A DNA stretch of 64,000 nucleotides, taken from Flaccisagitta enflata. Its lineage: Eukaryota; Chaetognatha; Sagittoidea; Aphragmophora. A model generated the notes under the pieces. The model was not told the origin of the DNA. It did no database searches and saw only the letters and a program-made list of their open reading frames with translations. Location: positions 48,608,001 through 48,672,000 of the forward strand of contig OZ231127.1 in the NCBI GenBank assembly GCA_965153355.1. The letters are read 5' to 3'. Of this stretch, positions 1-11,564 are shown in pieces. Each line of letters begins with the position of its first letter. Positions within the stretch are counted from its first letter, which is position 1. A program made the translations under genes and the position numbers.

Positions 1-680
1 TCCTCAGGGCTTTGTCTCCTTTGGGGCCTATTCTGACCCAAATTCTGCCAAATAGCCCAAATCCATGCAAAATGGCCCAACTCTAAGCAAAATGGTCCAA
101 ATCCAAGCATAATGGCCCAAATCTAAGCAAAATGGCCCAAATCTGGCCAGAAAACCCCAATTCTAGCCTGAAGTCCATCATTTTGGCCCCTTTAACCTAT
201 ATTTTGACCAGATTAGGGCCATTTTGCGTGGGTTTGGGCCATTATTCTTGGATTTGAGCCATTTTGCTTAGATCATGGCCATATTGCTTGGATTTGGGCT
301 ATTTGGCAGAATTTGAGTCAGAATAGGCCCCAAAGGAGACAAAGCCCTGGGGATGGGGCGGAACGGATGGATGGATGGACGGACGGACAGACGGACAGAG
401 AGACAGAAAGACAGATGGACGGACGGATGGATAGATGGACGGATGGATGGACAGAAGGATGGACAGATGGAGAGACGGATGGATGGATGGATGGAAGAAT
501 GGATGGACGGATGGACGGACGGATGGACGGACGGATGGACGGACAGATGGACAGATTCCCCCTGTGTTCTACAAGACTTTGTCCCCTTTGGGGCCACTGC
601 CCTGCTCCTCCTCAACTTAAATCACACCTTACTCAAGCAGGGCACGGGTACCGCTGACCACTGGGCTGCTATTATTTAGG
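1..680. repeat. GGCCCAAAT palindromic repeat with GGAC/GGAT microsatellite
   Basis: Positions 1-170 and 185-355 are imperfect inverted copies: CTTTGTCTCCTTTGGGG near the start returns as its complement near 330-347. Both arms consist of degenerate tandem units like GGCCCAAATC. A tetranucleotide block (GGAC/GGAT) fills about 361-555. A terminal module at about 556-680, containing GGGCACGGGTACCGCTG, recurs inverted at 43880-44010 and 51340-51415. It is a family of mobile or foldback repeats with no coding capacity; short open frames here are low complexity. The left boundary may lie outside the window. Confidence 0.75.
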
Positions 681-728
681 TATTATTTCGGATAAGTTTA
701 TCCCAGAGGCTGAGATTTGAGCCATAAG

Positions 729-1553
729 CAGGCCTTGATTTAGAACGGGCCCGCGGGCCCGAGGCCCGCAATTTGGCTGTCGGGCCCGCACTTTTTGTTG
801 GCTGCGGGCCCGGTTGGCCCGCTCTTATTTGACTGTCTGATTTAGATTCAACTTTTTTCTCTGAAGCTTTTTGATGATGTCCTTATGAATTGCGATTCAT
901 ACATTTAGAAATTTGAAATTGACAAAACAGAATGATACTGAACATTCTCTCTCCTGTGATATTTCAATAATAAGCCCGGGGAGCATGTCATAATTGTCAC
1001 ACATAAAATCTTTTTGTGGATCAAAACTTTTTAGACCTTTAGTCAACTCGAGACTTGAAGGGAATGCGCAAATCTTGACACAAGCTCTCCACATTTTATT
1101 TCTTTTTTATGTTGCAATGATAACATGAAGCACTATCTTTCTTTAGGTGAGCTCTACTTTTTATGAAGAATAAATGTTGCAATGCTCACTACTTAGCATC
1201 ACTTAGGAATTAAATTGAACTTATTGTGGTTATCAGTCTTATTGTGGTTATCAGTCTTAAGAATGTTTTTCTTTACTCTCTTACCCTCACTTTCAGAGAA
1301 GCTCATGTTAACCATATTTGTTTTATTGTTGAAATGGTTAGATCTGCATGGGATTTGCAAGAACACTAATTATCTCGAGTTTTTTGCATATAACATACCA
1401 CTCACTATAAAGAAAAAAGTAAGTAAAATAACACAATTAGGTAACAGAAAAAGATGGTTTTAACCAGGCCCGCTGTTTCTCAGTCGGGCCCGCTAAATTT
1501 TTGAGGAGCGGGCCCGATTGGCCCGCTCAAAAAAATGACTAAGGAAAGGCCTG
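729..1553. mobile_element. hAT-like non-autonomous DNA transposon, perfect 8-bp TSD
   Basis: The element begins CAGGCCTT and ends AAGGCCTG, and is flanked on both sides by GCCATAAG (721-728 and 1554-1561), an exact 8-bp target duplication as expected for hAT transposases. GC-rich subterminal blocks (GGGCCCGCGGGCCCG near 755; GCGGGCCCGATTGGCCCGC near 1508) sit inside both ends. The interior is AT-rich. It has two short open frames (897-1094 minus, 1215-1463 plus) that I cannot link to transposase, so I treat it as non-autonomous or an internally deleted relic. Confidence 0.85.
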
Positions 1554-1561
1554 GCCATAAG

Positions 1562-1765
1562 GCCGGGTGTGATTTTTTTATGTATCACTTCTCTGCCCTA
1601 GCTCATTCATGTTTCAAAGTGCTAGCTGTGGATCCAGCCTTGTTTTTCAAAGCCATTGTCTTTGAGTACTATCAAAGCTAAAACGGGAGGCCAACATCAG
1701 GTCAATGAAAAACAAGACTTCTCCGGAAAAAAAAAAGAAGAGAAAGGGTTAGACCCAATGGAATC

Positions 1766-1820
<55 letters not shown>

Positions 1821-2510
1821 TGATGCGTCCTAACTGTGTCTCTGCGTGTATTGAATATTGCGCTAAAGATCTGGGATAAATCGATAGCCCGATTTCGAAA
1901 ATTACCATCTAACAAGCCTTTCAAAACGCCTTCAAGAGGTTAGGTGCATGACATCGCCGGGGTCGAAATTACCCAGAATTAACAGACCGACATACAAATG
2001 GAATGATAAACCAATGGACCCACGGACAAGCTGCTGGACTGTCCAATGGGCGGACAAACCCTGTCATAGACATGCGAGGGCGCATCTAAAAGAGGAAAGG
2101 GTGGGTAATGAAATGTGGCAATCTTGTCATTAAACCGGGACAGTGATGCTATAAACTGATCGACATGGCAGCTTGCAGAGTTGTGTTTACCAACATCGGG
2201 AAAAGAGGGAGGGGGGGTTAAGGGTGCGTTAAGATAAAGAAAAAGAGAACTGCTTTTTGCGACTCAATGAATCGGAGAGATTCGTATGGCTTCGTTAGAA
2301 ATAGGAAAAGACTGAGGAGAAGAAAAAGGTCATTATGATCAGAGGGGAAAAGGTTGATTGAACTAGATAGGATAAACAGACGAAAACGGTCGACAACAAA
2401 GCTCTCGAAGCTGCGAGGTGTGTATACCTCAGGCTCAATGATGTTAAGGCCGAAGCCCTTGCAGAGGTGGAATCATGACTAAAACGTAACCTTCGACCCT
2501 TGGAGAAAAC
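1562..2510. other. No gene seen; contains a (GA)n tract
   Basis: Unique-looking sequence with a (GA)n tract at about 1769-1820. The open frames crossing it are the repeat read in frame. No RNA gene or recognisable coding exon was seen. Confidence 0.5.
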
Positions 2511-2714
2511 AAGGTCGGATACACGGCTACCCCAGCCGCGTGCAGGGGCAGCTTTAAAGGCCACTAGGGTATTTGGGTTGAAGCTGTTATGCCAAAAACC
2601 TTAAAGACGCCTTAAGTGTGACAGATGGACCAACCATCCAAAGAACCGACGGATCGACGAGCAGACAGACTGATGGACTGACAACGCGGGGTGTAAAGTC
2701 GCGTGCACGCAACA
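2511..2714 (+). mobile_element. AGR dispersed element (Helentron/HINE-like), copy 1
   Basis: AGR is my label for a family with consensus start ACAAGGCCGGATACACGGC, a nearby AGTCGCGTGC, a central GACC/GACG tetranucleotide stretch and a 3' end made of the palindrome AGTCGCGTGCACGCGACT followed by AAAAA. This copy starts AAGGTCGGATACACGGC and ends GTCGCGTGCACGCAAC. It has no ORF. The terminal hairpin, subterminal repeat and microsatellite core resemble non-autonomous Helentrons (HINE, DINE-1, pearl); that class assignment is inference. Confidence 0.7.
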
Positions 2715-3071
2715 AAATGTTTTTTTTCTTCATTTTCTCACTACACGATGGTTACTATACCAGATATTTTCCGTGTATGTGAGTGTGTAAGGTAGATGTT
2801 ACTGTTTTACGCCTTAGCAAATGCAACATGATAAGGTTTTCCATGAGTCTATTTCTTTAATGTGGGTTTATTTTCTAAATGTATAACAAATGTATGCTAA
2901 ATTAGTTTTACTAAGGGAAAACTAGGAGTGATGCGCGTAGTAAATAGTAACCCTCTACCATGTTTTTCAGTTTGGGTATAGTGAGGGAAATTGTTCCAAG
3001 TAACATACCATGTAATGTGACCGGAATCCAACATCTTTAACAATTTACAAGTCGCCAAATGTTGAACGCTG

Positions 3072-3174
<103 letters not shown>

Positions 3175-3288
3175 CATTTCATTTCATCCCATTATGTATT
3201 CAGTATAAATGAGGAAACAATGGATCCATGGAGATAATACAGTGATGATGGCAGACGTCGAAAGTGATGATAAACCTTTCATCTTATA

Positions 3289-3492
<204 letters not shown>

Positions 3493-3596
3493 GACTACAA
3501 GAAATCGCTAGAAAAAGACTACAAAGCCTTACAACTACAAGACTACAAGAAATGCAAAAGTAGTTTTTAATTTCAGTCATGTGTTCACTAGAAATA

Positions 3597-3955
3597 AGCA
3601 GGATAGACGGCTACCCAAGTCGCGTGCGGATGGGTAGGGGCAGTGATGAAACAGGCTTACCATACATTTGAGCAGGGGCAGTAATGCAAAAACCGCGCAT
3701 AGATGCCAAAAAGTATGACTGTGTCACAGACCGAGCGACCAATGGACCAACTGACGGACCAATCAGCTGAACCAATCAAACAACCAATCGACCAAACGAC
3801 CAACCAACCAACCAACCAACCAACTTATTGACCCACCAACCAACAGACAAACGGGCCGACCAACCAACCAACCAACTGAACAATCGACTGACCAACCTAC
3901 CGACTAACCGATCGACTAATCGAGTGACCAACCGACAGACATAGCAACTAAAACT
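3597..3955 (+). mobile_element. AGR copy 2, with expanded core microsatellite
   Basis: It starts CAGGATAGACGGCTACCC, followed by AAGTCGCGTGCGG. The tetranucleotide core (GACC/CCAA variants) is expanded to about 210 bp (3730-3945). The 3' palindrome is eroded to TAGCAACTAAAA. Confidence 0.65.
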
Positions 3956-4667
3956 TTCTGATAGACAAGACTAGACAGAAAAGTCAGAAAAGACAGAAAA
4001 GGGGAAAAAAGAGATGTTGGTTGGCGTTGCTGTTGCGGTTTCTGCGCGCGCCTTTGGCTTTGTCCGTCCCTGGGTCGCAAATATATTCAAACGTATCCAT
4101 TTTTTTTTCTCCATTTTCGTCTTTCTTTTTTTCTTTCTGATGACCTCTAATGGCCTTTGACCGGGGCTGACATAACCATAAGAAATAAGTTTGAAATGTG
4201 CTCCGCCTCTCTGGACGGCCCGAGCCTCGGTGGACGAAAGCAACTGCCGGAGCGACAGCAGCTGCAGCGCCGGTGGCGGAAAGAAAAATAGCAGCTGCGA
4301 TGATGGCGGGAAAAATTGCGGGCTTTTGCGGCTGTACGTGAATACATTAGGCATACAGAGCGGGATCACGCGCAGGGTGTGTGACATGTAATAAGTTGAA
4401 TAAACGTCGGATTTTTTAAATAATTCTTTAACTAATAGACCTAAGGAGAGGTCTTGAACAAATTGAGCCACTCTTGTTTTAAACAATACTTCAACATATA
4501 TTGACCGTTTTCCTCTCTATATCATTACTGAGATAATGAAAAATCCATTGTTGATTTTTTTCCCCATGAAAAATAAGGTTCTTCTTGCATCTAAGGCGAT
4601 TATGATTTTAAGTTTCAGGGTTGAAGATACACTTTTCATCATTTTAGTAGTTAGTGTAGATGGAATC
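3956..4667. other. No gene seen; 3' part is a diverged dispersed repeat
   Basis: 4400-4667 matches 45340-45600 at moderate identity, for example the shared TATATCATTACTGAGA and GAAGATACACTTTT. The homology resumes after the AGR copy at 4668-4802 and runs to about 5030. No coding or RNA gene signal was seen. Confidence 0.5.
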
Positions 4668-4802
4668 AAGGCCGGATATACAGCTGCCCCAGTTGCGTGC
4701 AGATGGGTAGGGGCTGTATCTGATGTCACAGGAGCATTTGAGCAGGAGCAGTGAGGCCAAAGACTGCAAAAAAAAATAAAAAATGTGATGGACCGACCAA
4801 CC
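4668..4802 (+). mobile_element. AGR copy 3, 3'-truncated
   Basis: It starts AAGGCCGGATATACAGC and runs into the first GACC units, then stops without the terminal palindrome. It sits inside the diverged repeat at 4400-5030, whose relative at 45340-45850 lacks it. Confidence 0.65.
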
Positions 4803-5224
4803 TGAATGTCTCTTGCTAAAAACCAATCAGCACATCTTTCATTGTTAATTTCCCCTTAGAGAGCTGGGCCATAAAGGCAAGAGAAGCAGCAAGGGTGGGG
4901 AGGGGGGGAATGAGGATTCTTGGTTTTTATGTCACTTCCTTACAATTAAAAGATGCGACCTCTGAGTCCAGAAAGAAATTATGGTTTTTTTTCACAAACA
5001 ATAGAAAAATGGTACGGACGAGTCACGCGGCTCAAATTACGTCGTTGCCACGGCACCACCATGATTATCACCCCCCTACCATCATCATTACCTCATGACA
5101 TTTGAAACCACATAAAATGACAAAAGCCGAAAACGTCGGAAAAAGTTAACAACGCTTGAAAAAGTTTTCGGACTTTCAAATTTACTCTTATGAGTTTCAG
5201 GATCACAAAAGGACGAAAAAAAAA

Positions 5225-5303
5225 TCATTACCGAATGCCCAACGAATGCACCGACGGAGGGACTAAATGAGCGGCTTGTTGAGTCGCGTAGCACGTGACT
5301 ATG
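5225..5303 (+). mobile_element. AGR 3'-end fragment
   Basis: Contains GACGGAGG-type units and the terminal GAGTCGCGTAGCACGTGACT palindrome variant. No 5' end is visible. Confidence 0.4.
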
Positions 5304-5649
5304 ACTGAAAATGATGAATAAAGCTAGAGGGAGCGTTGACGACGGACACTGGGAACCGGTGATGTCAAATAAACTCTATTACATGTGACCATTGATCGCC
5401 GCTTTCCACCAAAAAAAATTGCAGAAAGAATGCACCATTAGTCATCAGACGGACATACGAAACATGTTGCGTACTCTCTTGATGCGTGTAATTAAGAAGC
5501 AAATGTTGAAATTTAATCAAGGACAATAATCGGGTAAGAAAAAGGTGAAAACGATACTTTAAGCAGGACCTTAAATTGGAATCAGGGGACCTCCAGAATG
5601 CCCATATCTCAAAAATCTAAACTTATGAGGGCAAAAGCAAATGAGTACA

Positions 5650-5826
5650 CAGTTGAACCCCGCTCCGACGGATCCGCTTTTAACGGAATTCCGCCCAAAA
5701 CAAAAACTATTTCTTGGTCCCTTGAACTCATTTTCATTTTTCTCCTCTACTTGCCATAATAGAAATCCGCCTTTAACAGAGGAAATTTTCAGGACCTTTA
5801 AAATCTCTTAGAGCGGGATTTAACTG
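5650..5826. mobile_element. pogo/Tigger-like MITE
   Basis: About 177 bp. The left end CAGTTGAACCCCGCTC and right end GAGCGGGATTTAACTG are terminal inverted repeats. TA follows the right end; the left TA is offset by two bases. The ends and TA preference match the CAGTTGAACC-type termini of pogo-like MITEs. There is no coding capacity. Related termini occur at 18256 and 28731. Confidence 0.65.
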
Positions 5827-6003
5827 TAAATTCTTTGATATTCAATAGAAAGTAAAAGAGTAATGGGCGGATGAGCAGACATGCGGAATTGCAGATGATT
5901 GGACAGACTGACCATTCAACTTTCTAAAGGAGGCCGCATCTTTTAGAATAAGCCGCCGTTCCGCTCAACATGAGCTGATCATCATGGCCATAGTAGGATG
6001 CAA

Positions 6004-6190
6004 CAAGGCCAGATAAATGGCTACTCCAGACTCTTCGGTTGCGTGCAGGTGGGCAGGGACGGTGATATTGGGGCCACAGATGCATTTGGGCTGAGGTAGT
6101 GAACGCCTAGAAAATAGATAAGGGATGGACAAACTGACCGACCAATCGACGAACCGGTCAACAAAGTGGGTTATAGAATCGCGTACACGT
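6004..6190 (+). mobile_element. AGR copy 4
   Basis: It starts AAGGCCAGATAAATGGC and has the GGTGGGCAGGGAC block and GACC/GACG core. It ends at GGTTATAGAATCGCGTACACG, with the terminal palindrome incomplete. Confidence 0.6.
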
Positions 6191-6318
6191 TTATTTAGTA
6201 AAGCCTCTAGTAGTGTTTGGCAATTTTGATCATGAGCGTGAGCTGAAGCTTTCAAAATCGATCCACATCCACGGTACATGCCGTTAAAGGATAGTAATCA
6301 TTTTAGAAGACCGGCCGT

Positions 6319-6843
6319 TGTTGAACCCGGACAGACTAATGACCCGCGTCCGCCATATTGTTTTTTGCCATTTTACCCGACTTACATTTGCGCCCTCTAT
6401 TTGATTAACTTTTATCCCGACAGGTGGCGCTACTGATCCTCTTCCTCTTCCCCAACATTTGCCCCCTACAATCCCTTACTTTTGATCTTTGTCAATTCTT
6501 ATTCAGTCTTGCTGCTGCCCTGCTACAATAAATTCCTCCTAAATATCATCCTGATTTTTGTGCCATTTTTCCAGCCCAGACCAGTGGAGATATTTTGCCC
6601 AAAGAGGCCCAAAGAGAGATATGAAACTGCCTCTGTAAGTCTACAAACAGTTAAGCTTTTGCTTGGGAGGTTTGTTTTGTGGGTGACCTTCCCGCTTCAT
6701 CGCCATTCGGGTTGCAGAGGACGTCCCTGCCCAGTGGCAGATCTTGGAGAGATCCGTATCCTCAGAGGCGACGTGAGTATCCTGCCATTGCCCGATGCCT
6801 AGCCCAGTTTTGGGTTTGTTTGTCTGTTTGTCGCGTTTCTATA
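6319..6843 (+). repeat. 5' LTR of the TR-GAG-like element
   Basis: 525 bp, starting TGTTGAACCCGG and ending GTTTCTATA. It contains a polyadenylation hexamer AATAAA at 6527-6532. A 106-codon open frame inside it recurs in the 3' LTR and is not interpreted as a gene. Confidence 0.92.
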
Positions 6844-6844
6844 C

Positions 6845-6862
6845 TGGCGCACCATAGCCGGG
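6845..6862 (+). promoter_or_regulatory. Primer binding site (PBS)
   Basis: TGGCGCACCATAGCCGGG lies one base downstream of the 5' LTR. The TGG start complements a tRNA 3' CCA; the implied tRNA acceptor strand would begin GCACCAT. I cannot name the tRNA. Confidence 0.7.
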
Positions 6863-7643
6863 AATAGTAACACTATCGCGCGTACCCGAGCCATAGAGCC
6901 TGCAGCCGTTTCAAAGGATACCTTCCTGCAGCCAATCTGCTTTAGTTTATCGACCATCACAAGTGTCAGTTCCATGTTGAGAGCAGCTGTAGTCGTGGGG
7001 CCAACATCTGTTGAGCAAAGGAGTTTCCGTCGGGGCTAAGCTCGGGGAGCAACACCAAAACCCGCTCTAAGATTATGACACATAGGGGCGTGCTTCATCG
7101 CTAGGAAGGAAGACACGAAAGGTGTCCGGTGCCGCCCACCGAGACGTAGACTCAGGATGGAAAAGTCACTTTGATCGCTCGTTTGATTTCGAATTTCCTA
7201 TTTAAGTCAGATATCAGATTCAGCCAAAGGAAGAAAAGGTCCTTCTCCAAGTGTTCAAGGCAAAAGCATTAAGTTTTTTTTTCTCCACCTGGGCGCAGGG
7301 CAGCACGACGTTTCATCCATTCATCTGTAGATATCATCTATTCTTACTGCCAATTTCACATCCGTTCTCAACCATCGCCGTTCATCTTTCATTCTCCGTT
7401 GGCAGAGGCCTTCTCTCTTTTCATGTCAAATCCAATTTGACAGGGTATATCTGTACACTTAGTGTAAATTCGCGATTTTATCTCATGTTACTTACTGCCT
7501 ATAGTGAGTCGCACTCAGCTTTAACGTTAGCTCCGTTGCCATGGCTCCACTCTTTGAATATTTTAGACATTCGCTGTGCGGTGGGATTGCCTAATATATA
7601 AATTTATTCTCTTTTAACGTGGTTCCTTTCCCCAACATCCAAA

Positions 7644-8621
7644 ATGGGGGACAGTTTGGCCGATATTTTAGCCCGACTGACAGTCTTGACAGACAACGAA
7701 CAGACGGCGCAGACGGCGCCCGCAATGCCAAGAGTGAGAGCGATTAATTGTAAACCATTTTCGATCGGACAAGATTGGACTTCATTCAAGGATTACTTTA
7801 GAGAGAATGTCAGAGTGGCTCATAACTTAAAACACAGTGACGATGAAGCGGACCAACTCGACGACGCATGTTGTTCATTCATTGGGAGTAAACTTGCGCC
7901 TAGCGCGACTCTCACAGCCTATCTTAGCCTTGACGATGTCGTCAAAACTGACTGGGGAGACCTTGATGACGCGTTGACAAAACTTTACACGGACGAAGAA
8001 GAGAAACAACTTTTTTTATCCAATACCGAAAGCTTTAAGAAGGGAAGCCAAAGCATGATCGCGTACAAAGATGAACTAGTCCGTCGCGTCAATCTTTACC
8101 AGCCCGAGCTGAAAACCATCGACAGCGAATATCAGCGTCAAATCGTCAATCGTTTCATAGACGGAATTGAGGACGGTAAACTTCAGCAAAAACTTCGTCG
8201 GCACTGCAAAAGAGAAAAACTAAACATCAACGAAGCATTTAATTTCGCCGTCGACTACGAGTCGTCGGAATTTGAAGAAAAAAGCAAAGAAATCGCCGCT
8301 GTCGGAAATATAAATTTTTACTCCTCTGTCGCAACCAGGCCAACGACTTTTGCATCAACCGCCACCTTACACGCTTCATTGGAAGTTTTTCCTCCAACTG
8401 TCGACCCTGCTGTGGAGGCAAACCGCCGAGACATCGAGGAGCTTCAAATCGGCCATGCGGCTCTCGACGAAAAAATTACGCAGTTGGAAGAAGACATGAA
8501 ATCCGGATTCCAGCGCCTCGAGCTTCTCATCGTCGCCGAAGATAACGCGTCATTCTCTCCACCGACGCCAACGTCAGAAGCTTACCCTCTCGCCTACGCT
8601 GCTGCAGCGCGACGTCACTAG
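7644..8621 (+). CDS. Gag-like capsid polyprotein of a non-autonomous LTR element
   Basis: 325 codons, ATG in a good context (CCAAAATGG) about 800 nt after the PBS. Residues ~30-205 resemble the capsid region of retrotransposon Gag proteins: a WTSFKDYF motif near residue 47, LSLDDV and DALTKLY near 95-115, and an FIDGIEDGKLQQKLRRH block near 170-187. Residues ~255-300 form a heptad-rich segment (IEELQIGHAALDEKITQLEE) that could be a coiled coil. There is no CCHC zinc knuckle and no downstream protease or RT, so this is Gag alone. A (CT)n run begins three bases after the stop. Its expected role is assembly of virus-like particles that package the element RNA, with pol from a relative. The LTR, PBS and PPT context is much stronger evidence than the sequence resemblance itself. 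Confidence 0.75.
   Translation: MGDSLADILARLTVLTDNEQTAQTAPAMPRVRAINCKPFSIGQDWTSFKDYFRENVRVAHNLKHSDDEADQLDDACCSFIGSKLAPSATLTAYLSLDDVVKTDWGDLDDALTKLYTDEEEKQLFLSNTESFKKGSQSMIAYKDELVRRVNLYQPELKTIDSEYQRQIVNRFIDGIEDGKLQQKLRRHCKREKLNINEAFNFAVDYESSEFEEKSKEIAAVGNINFYSSVATRPTTFASTATLHASLEVFPPTVDPAVEANRRDIEELQIGHAALDEKITQLEEDMKSGFQRLELLIVAEDNASFSPPTPTSEAYPLAYAAAARRH

Positions 8622-8623
<2 letters not shown>

Positions 8624-8684
<61 letters not shown>
8624..8684. repeat. (CT)n microsatellite inside the LTR element
   Basis: About 60 bp of CT directly after the gag stop codon. Confidence 0.95.
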
Positions 8685-8688
<4 letters not shown>

Positions 8689-11550
8689 TTTTTTTTCGCT
8701 TCTATATATACGACCAGCCATTTGTAAATACACGTCGACTTGACACTTTACAAAGAAGAAAAAAAAAATTCAAAATAATATCTTAGGGGATCCCACTGTA
8801 ACGTCTAATACTTCAAAGTGTAGTTGGCAGGAGACAAAGCGACTAACTAGCCTGGCATATTAGTAATGAGTGCATTTTTTTTGCAGAGATAAAATCATGT
8901 ACAGATCAAGAATTACTCCAGAGTGAGTCCAGATTTCCATTCCTTTGTATCGGCATTAGTGCCGAAAATTCATTTTATCTATGAATTTTGGTGTTGCACG
9001 CGCAATTAATTTTCAGTACTCTAGCTGAGTAAATGTATTACGCAATTATGAAAGCCGTCACAAATAACCGAAAGTCTTATCGAGTTCCCACGACGTCAAC
9101 GCTGCTTCCTCGGCGACAACGCCGATGTCACTACGACGAAAAAAAGCTCCTCTCTTCTTTCCGACGTCGTAAGGGAAACGGGTTCGAGTGCAACAACGAC
9201 GACGAAGATACGAGGACGCATCTTATTGTGGAAAAAGGAGGCGAAAGTGGCAGTTAATTATGACGTCATCAATATGGAGATTTTCGAGGCGCCGTCGAGG
9301 GCGCCGCCTTTGTTCATGGCGCCACTTCCGACGTCTTCCCACCTTCCGTGTCAACACAAAAGGAAAACGCAGCGGGAATTCATCTACGCGCAGATCTCCC
9401 CCTTTTACGTCAAATGGGGAGTCCCCTCGAATTCATCGAAAGTCAAATTTCGGAATCATCAACACCAGTACATCAAACTCGGTGACGCCGCTTCACGTAA
9501 TTTCCGGCGTCTTTCAGCGGATTCTCCGTGCAATGTAAGAGCGCAGAATCAGACTAAAATGGTGAGACGAAAAGAGGCAGCTTCGACTAAGTCAATCCAT
9601 TTCTTGATTTGACTAAATGAACGCATAAGAAAAGGGAAAGCCAGATCCCAGTCTCGAACCGGAGACCTTACAATTTGATAGAAAAAACAACTTGCAAAGG
9701 CGCGCAAAACCACGCCCGAAACGGCTGTTTCGCCCCTTCTACAGGAGCCGATAATTATTTCATTTTATATCTTTATTTCTCTTTCTCCTCTCTCTCTCTC
9801 TCATTTTTATGTTATCTTTGTATCACTTTATTATATTCTATTCATCCGCAATACGGGAGGGGCGGACAGCCACAAGGACCGGCAGTGGGCCACTTTAAGG
9901 TTAACATTCATCACATATCTGTTAATCCACACGCAAATCTGGCGAGCGAATTAAAGTAAGCTATTTGAATGCGTCGTGAGACGTATGACAGCCCAATACG
10001 CTCTTCTACACACATCAGTTATTTGGTCGAGAAAAGGGGAAAAGCATGACGATTCTGTGCCATTAGTTATCCTTCACCCGCAGAAAGATCGCGAAAAAAA
10101 AGTACAAAGTTGCAAGCAAAATTTCGGGAGAATCAGTCCGAATACATCGGACATCGTCGTTGCATTTCAAGGCGCCGTCGGTGGCGCCGTTCTTCGGTCG
10201 GTTCGTCTACTCTTCTTTGACTTCACGGAAAAAAGATTATCGAGGCCGGCAACGCGCCGCCGACATCGGATTCATGGTGCTACAACAGAGCGACGTCACA
10301 GTAACACTCGGAGAATAATTGGGTGAGACAGAATAAAAGTTTTAAAGCAATATGTTAAGCTGCTTTCTTCCATGATTGGCTGACTGACGAGTTAGCTGTG
10401 GGAATATTGATTGATATACACTTTTTAACCAACTTGCTTTGCACCGCAGCAGCCACTAGGCAGTCCATACAGATAGTAGGTGGATGGTCACAGAAACTGC
10501 GCAAGCAGGAGAGATATCAGAAGCTGACGAACAAAGGACCGACTGCCCATCCATGCACTCACTCTTCAAGACGGTATTTCGGCTGACTGATTTAAATACA
10601 CATGATATAGTTGATGTGAAATCAATTCCTTGCTCATGTCTAGTAACGCGAAAGTGTTGTGGAAATTAAAGTACATCATGGGATGAAAGCAAAAGAAAAT
10701 GTGTATAGAGTTCATTTGATTGCGTGATTAAAGCTAAGGTGACAGTACTCGTTTGAGCTGAATAAGTAAATGAAATGAATGAATTGGAGACGCTCCATAA
10801 GACGGTGAGATATCGATGATTCTTCTCCTTTGGTCGACCAGCTTCTCTTTTGTCTTCGATGAGTGAATGTCCTACGACGACTTACGTACACGACGACGTA
10901 TGGTTTGGCGCGCCGCCCTTGGCGTCACATATCTTTACATCAATATTTCACAAGATCAGTCATCCATTTCATGAAAAAAATGGTGCAACATAAGTCCCGC
11001 GTGGCAGGCTGTTCAGACGGTCTGTTTCCATAGCCACGCTCACGCAAGATTACAATTTCAGATCAAGTTTTTTGAGTTTTTCATTCTACGCCCATCCTGT
11101 GAAATTTCCCGACAGCCGCGAAGAAGGCGCCGACAAAGAATAATGAGCACTGTTATGAGCCTGAATCTTCCATTTTTTTAAACTCACGTTATAGCCGCCA
11201 AATGTGAGTTTCTAAGCCAGCTGTGAGAATCAGTCCATCAGTCCGTTCATCAATATAGATAACGAGCATACGTCCGAAGGAATGTATTCTGTTTCCGGTC
11301 TACTGATACGTCACCAGGGGTTCGATGTGGGACTCGAAACATTTCCTGACTCCTGTTGCTTGTGTGGAACGTTATAGAATTTAACATCTACGACTCGACT
11401 CGTGTTGATTATATGGAACATTAGACATTACATGTAAATGTAAAAAAAAAACTATGTTGAAGCATTGAGTGTTATTTATTAAAAGACAATTTCAATCTTG
11501 CATCTGTCTTATTTTGCCTCTATTTGATCATCGGAGGACCTCGATCTCGT
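8685..11550 (+). other. Non-coding interior of the TR-GAG-like element
   Basis: About 2.9 kb with no RT, integrase or RNase H signature in any long frame. It holds short frames rich in Arg and Ser, recurring GGCGCC/GACGTC-rich patches (about 9290-9325, 10170-10195 and 10905-10925) and a tRNA-like patch near 9637-9715. It may be packaging or spacer sequence replacing pol. Confidence 0.6.
9637..9715 (-). other. Possible tRNA-like relic with B-box-like motif
   Basis: On the minus strand GGTTCGAGACT (9650-9660) resembles a pol III B box, and the flanking TCCGG/CTGGG can pair around a TTCGAGA loop like a T arm. An A-box-like TGGTTTTGCGCG lies about 45 nt upstream. No complete cloverleaf could be built. 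Confidence 0.25.
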
Positions 11551-11564
11551 GGGAGGGGGAGGGG
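11551..11564 (+). promoter_or_regulatory. Polypurine tract
   Basis: GGGAGGGGGAGGGG abuts the 3' LTR, the usual plus-strand priming position in LTR retroelements. Confidence 0.8.

Noticed and set aside
4147-4486. Overlapping minus-strand frames of 66-171 codons
   Set aside because: Low-complexity Ser/Arg/Phe-rich translations without motifs; no exon boundary evidence.
6482-6802. 106-codon frame, repeated at 11728-12048
   Set aside because: It lies wholly in the LTR, is repeated because the LTR is, and has no recognisable domain.
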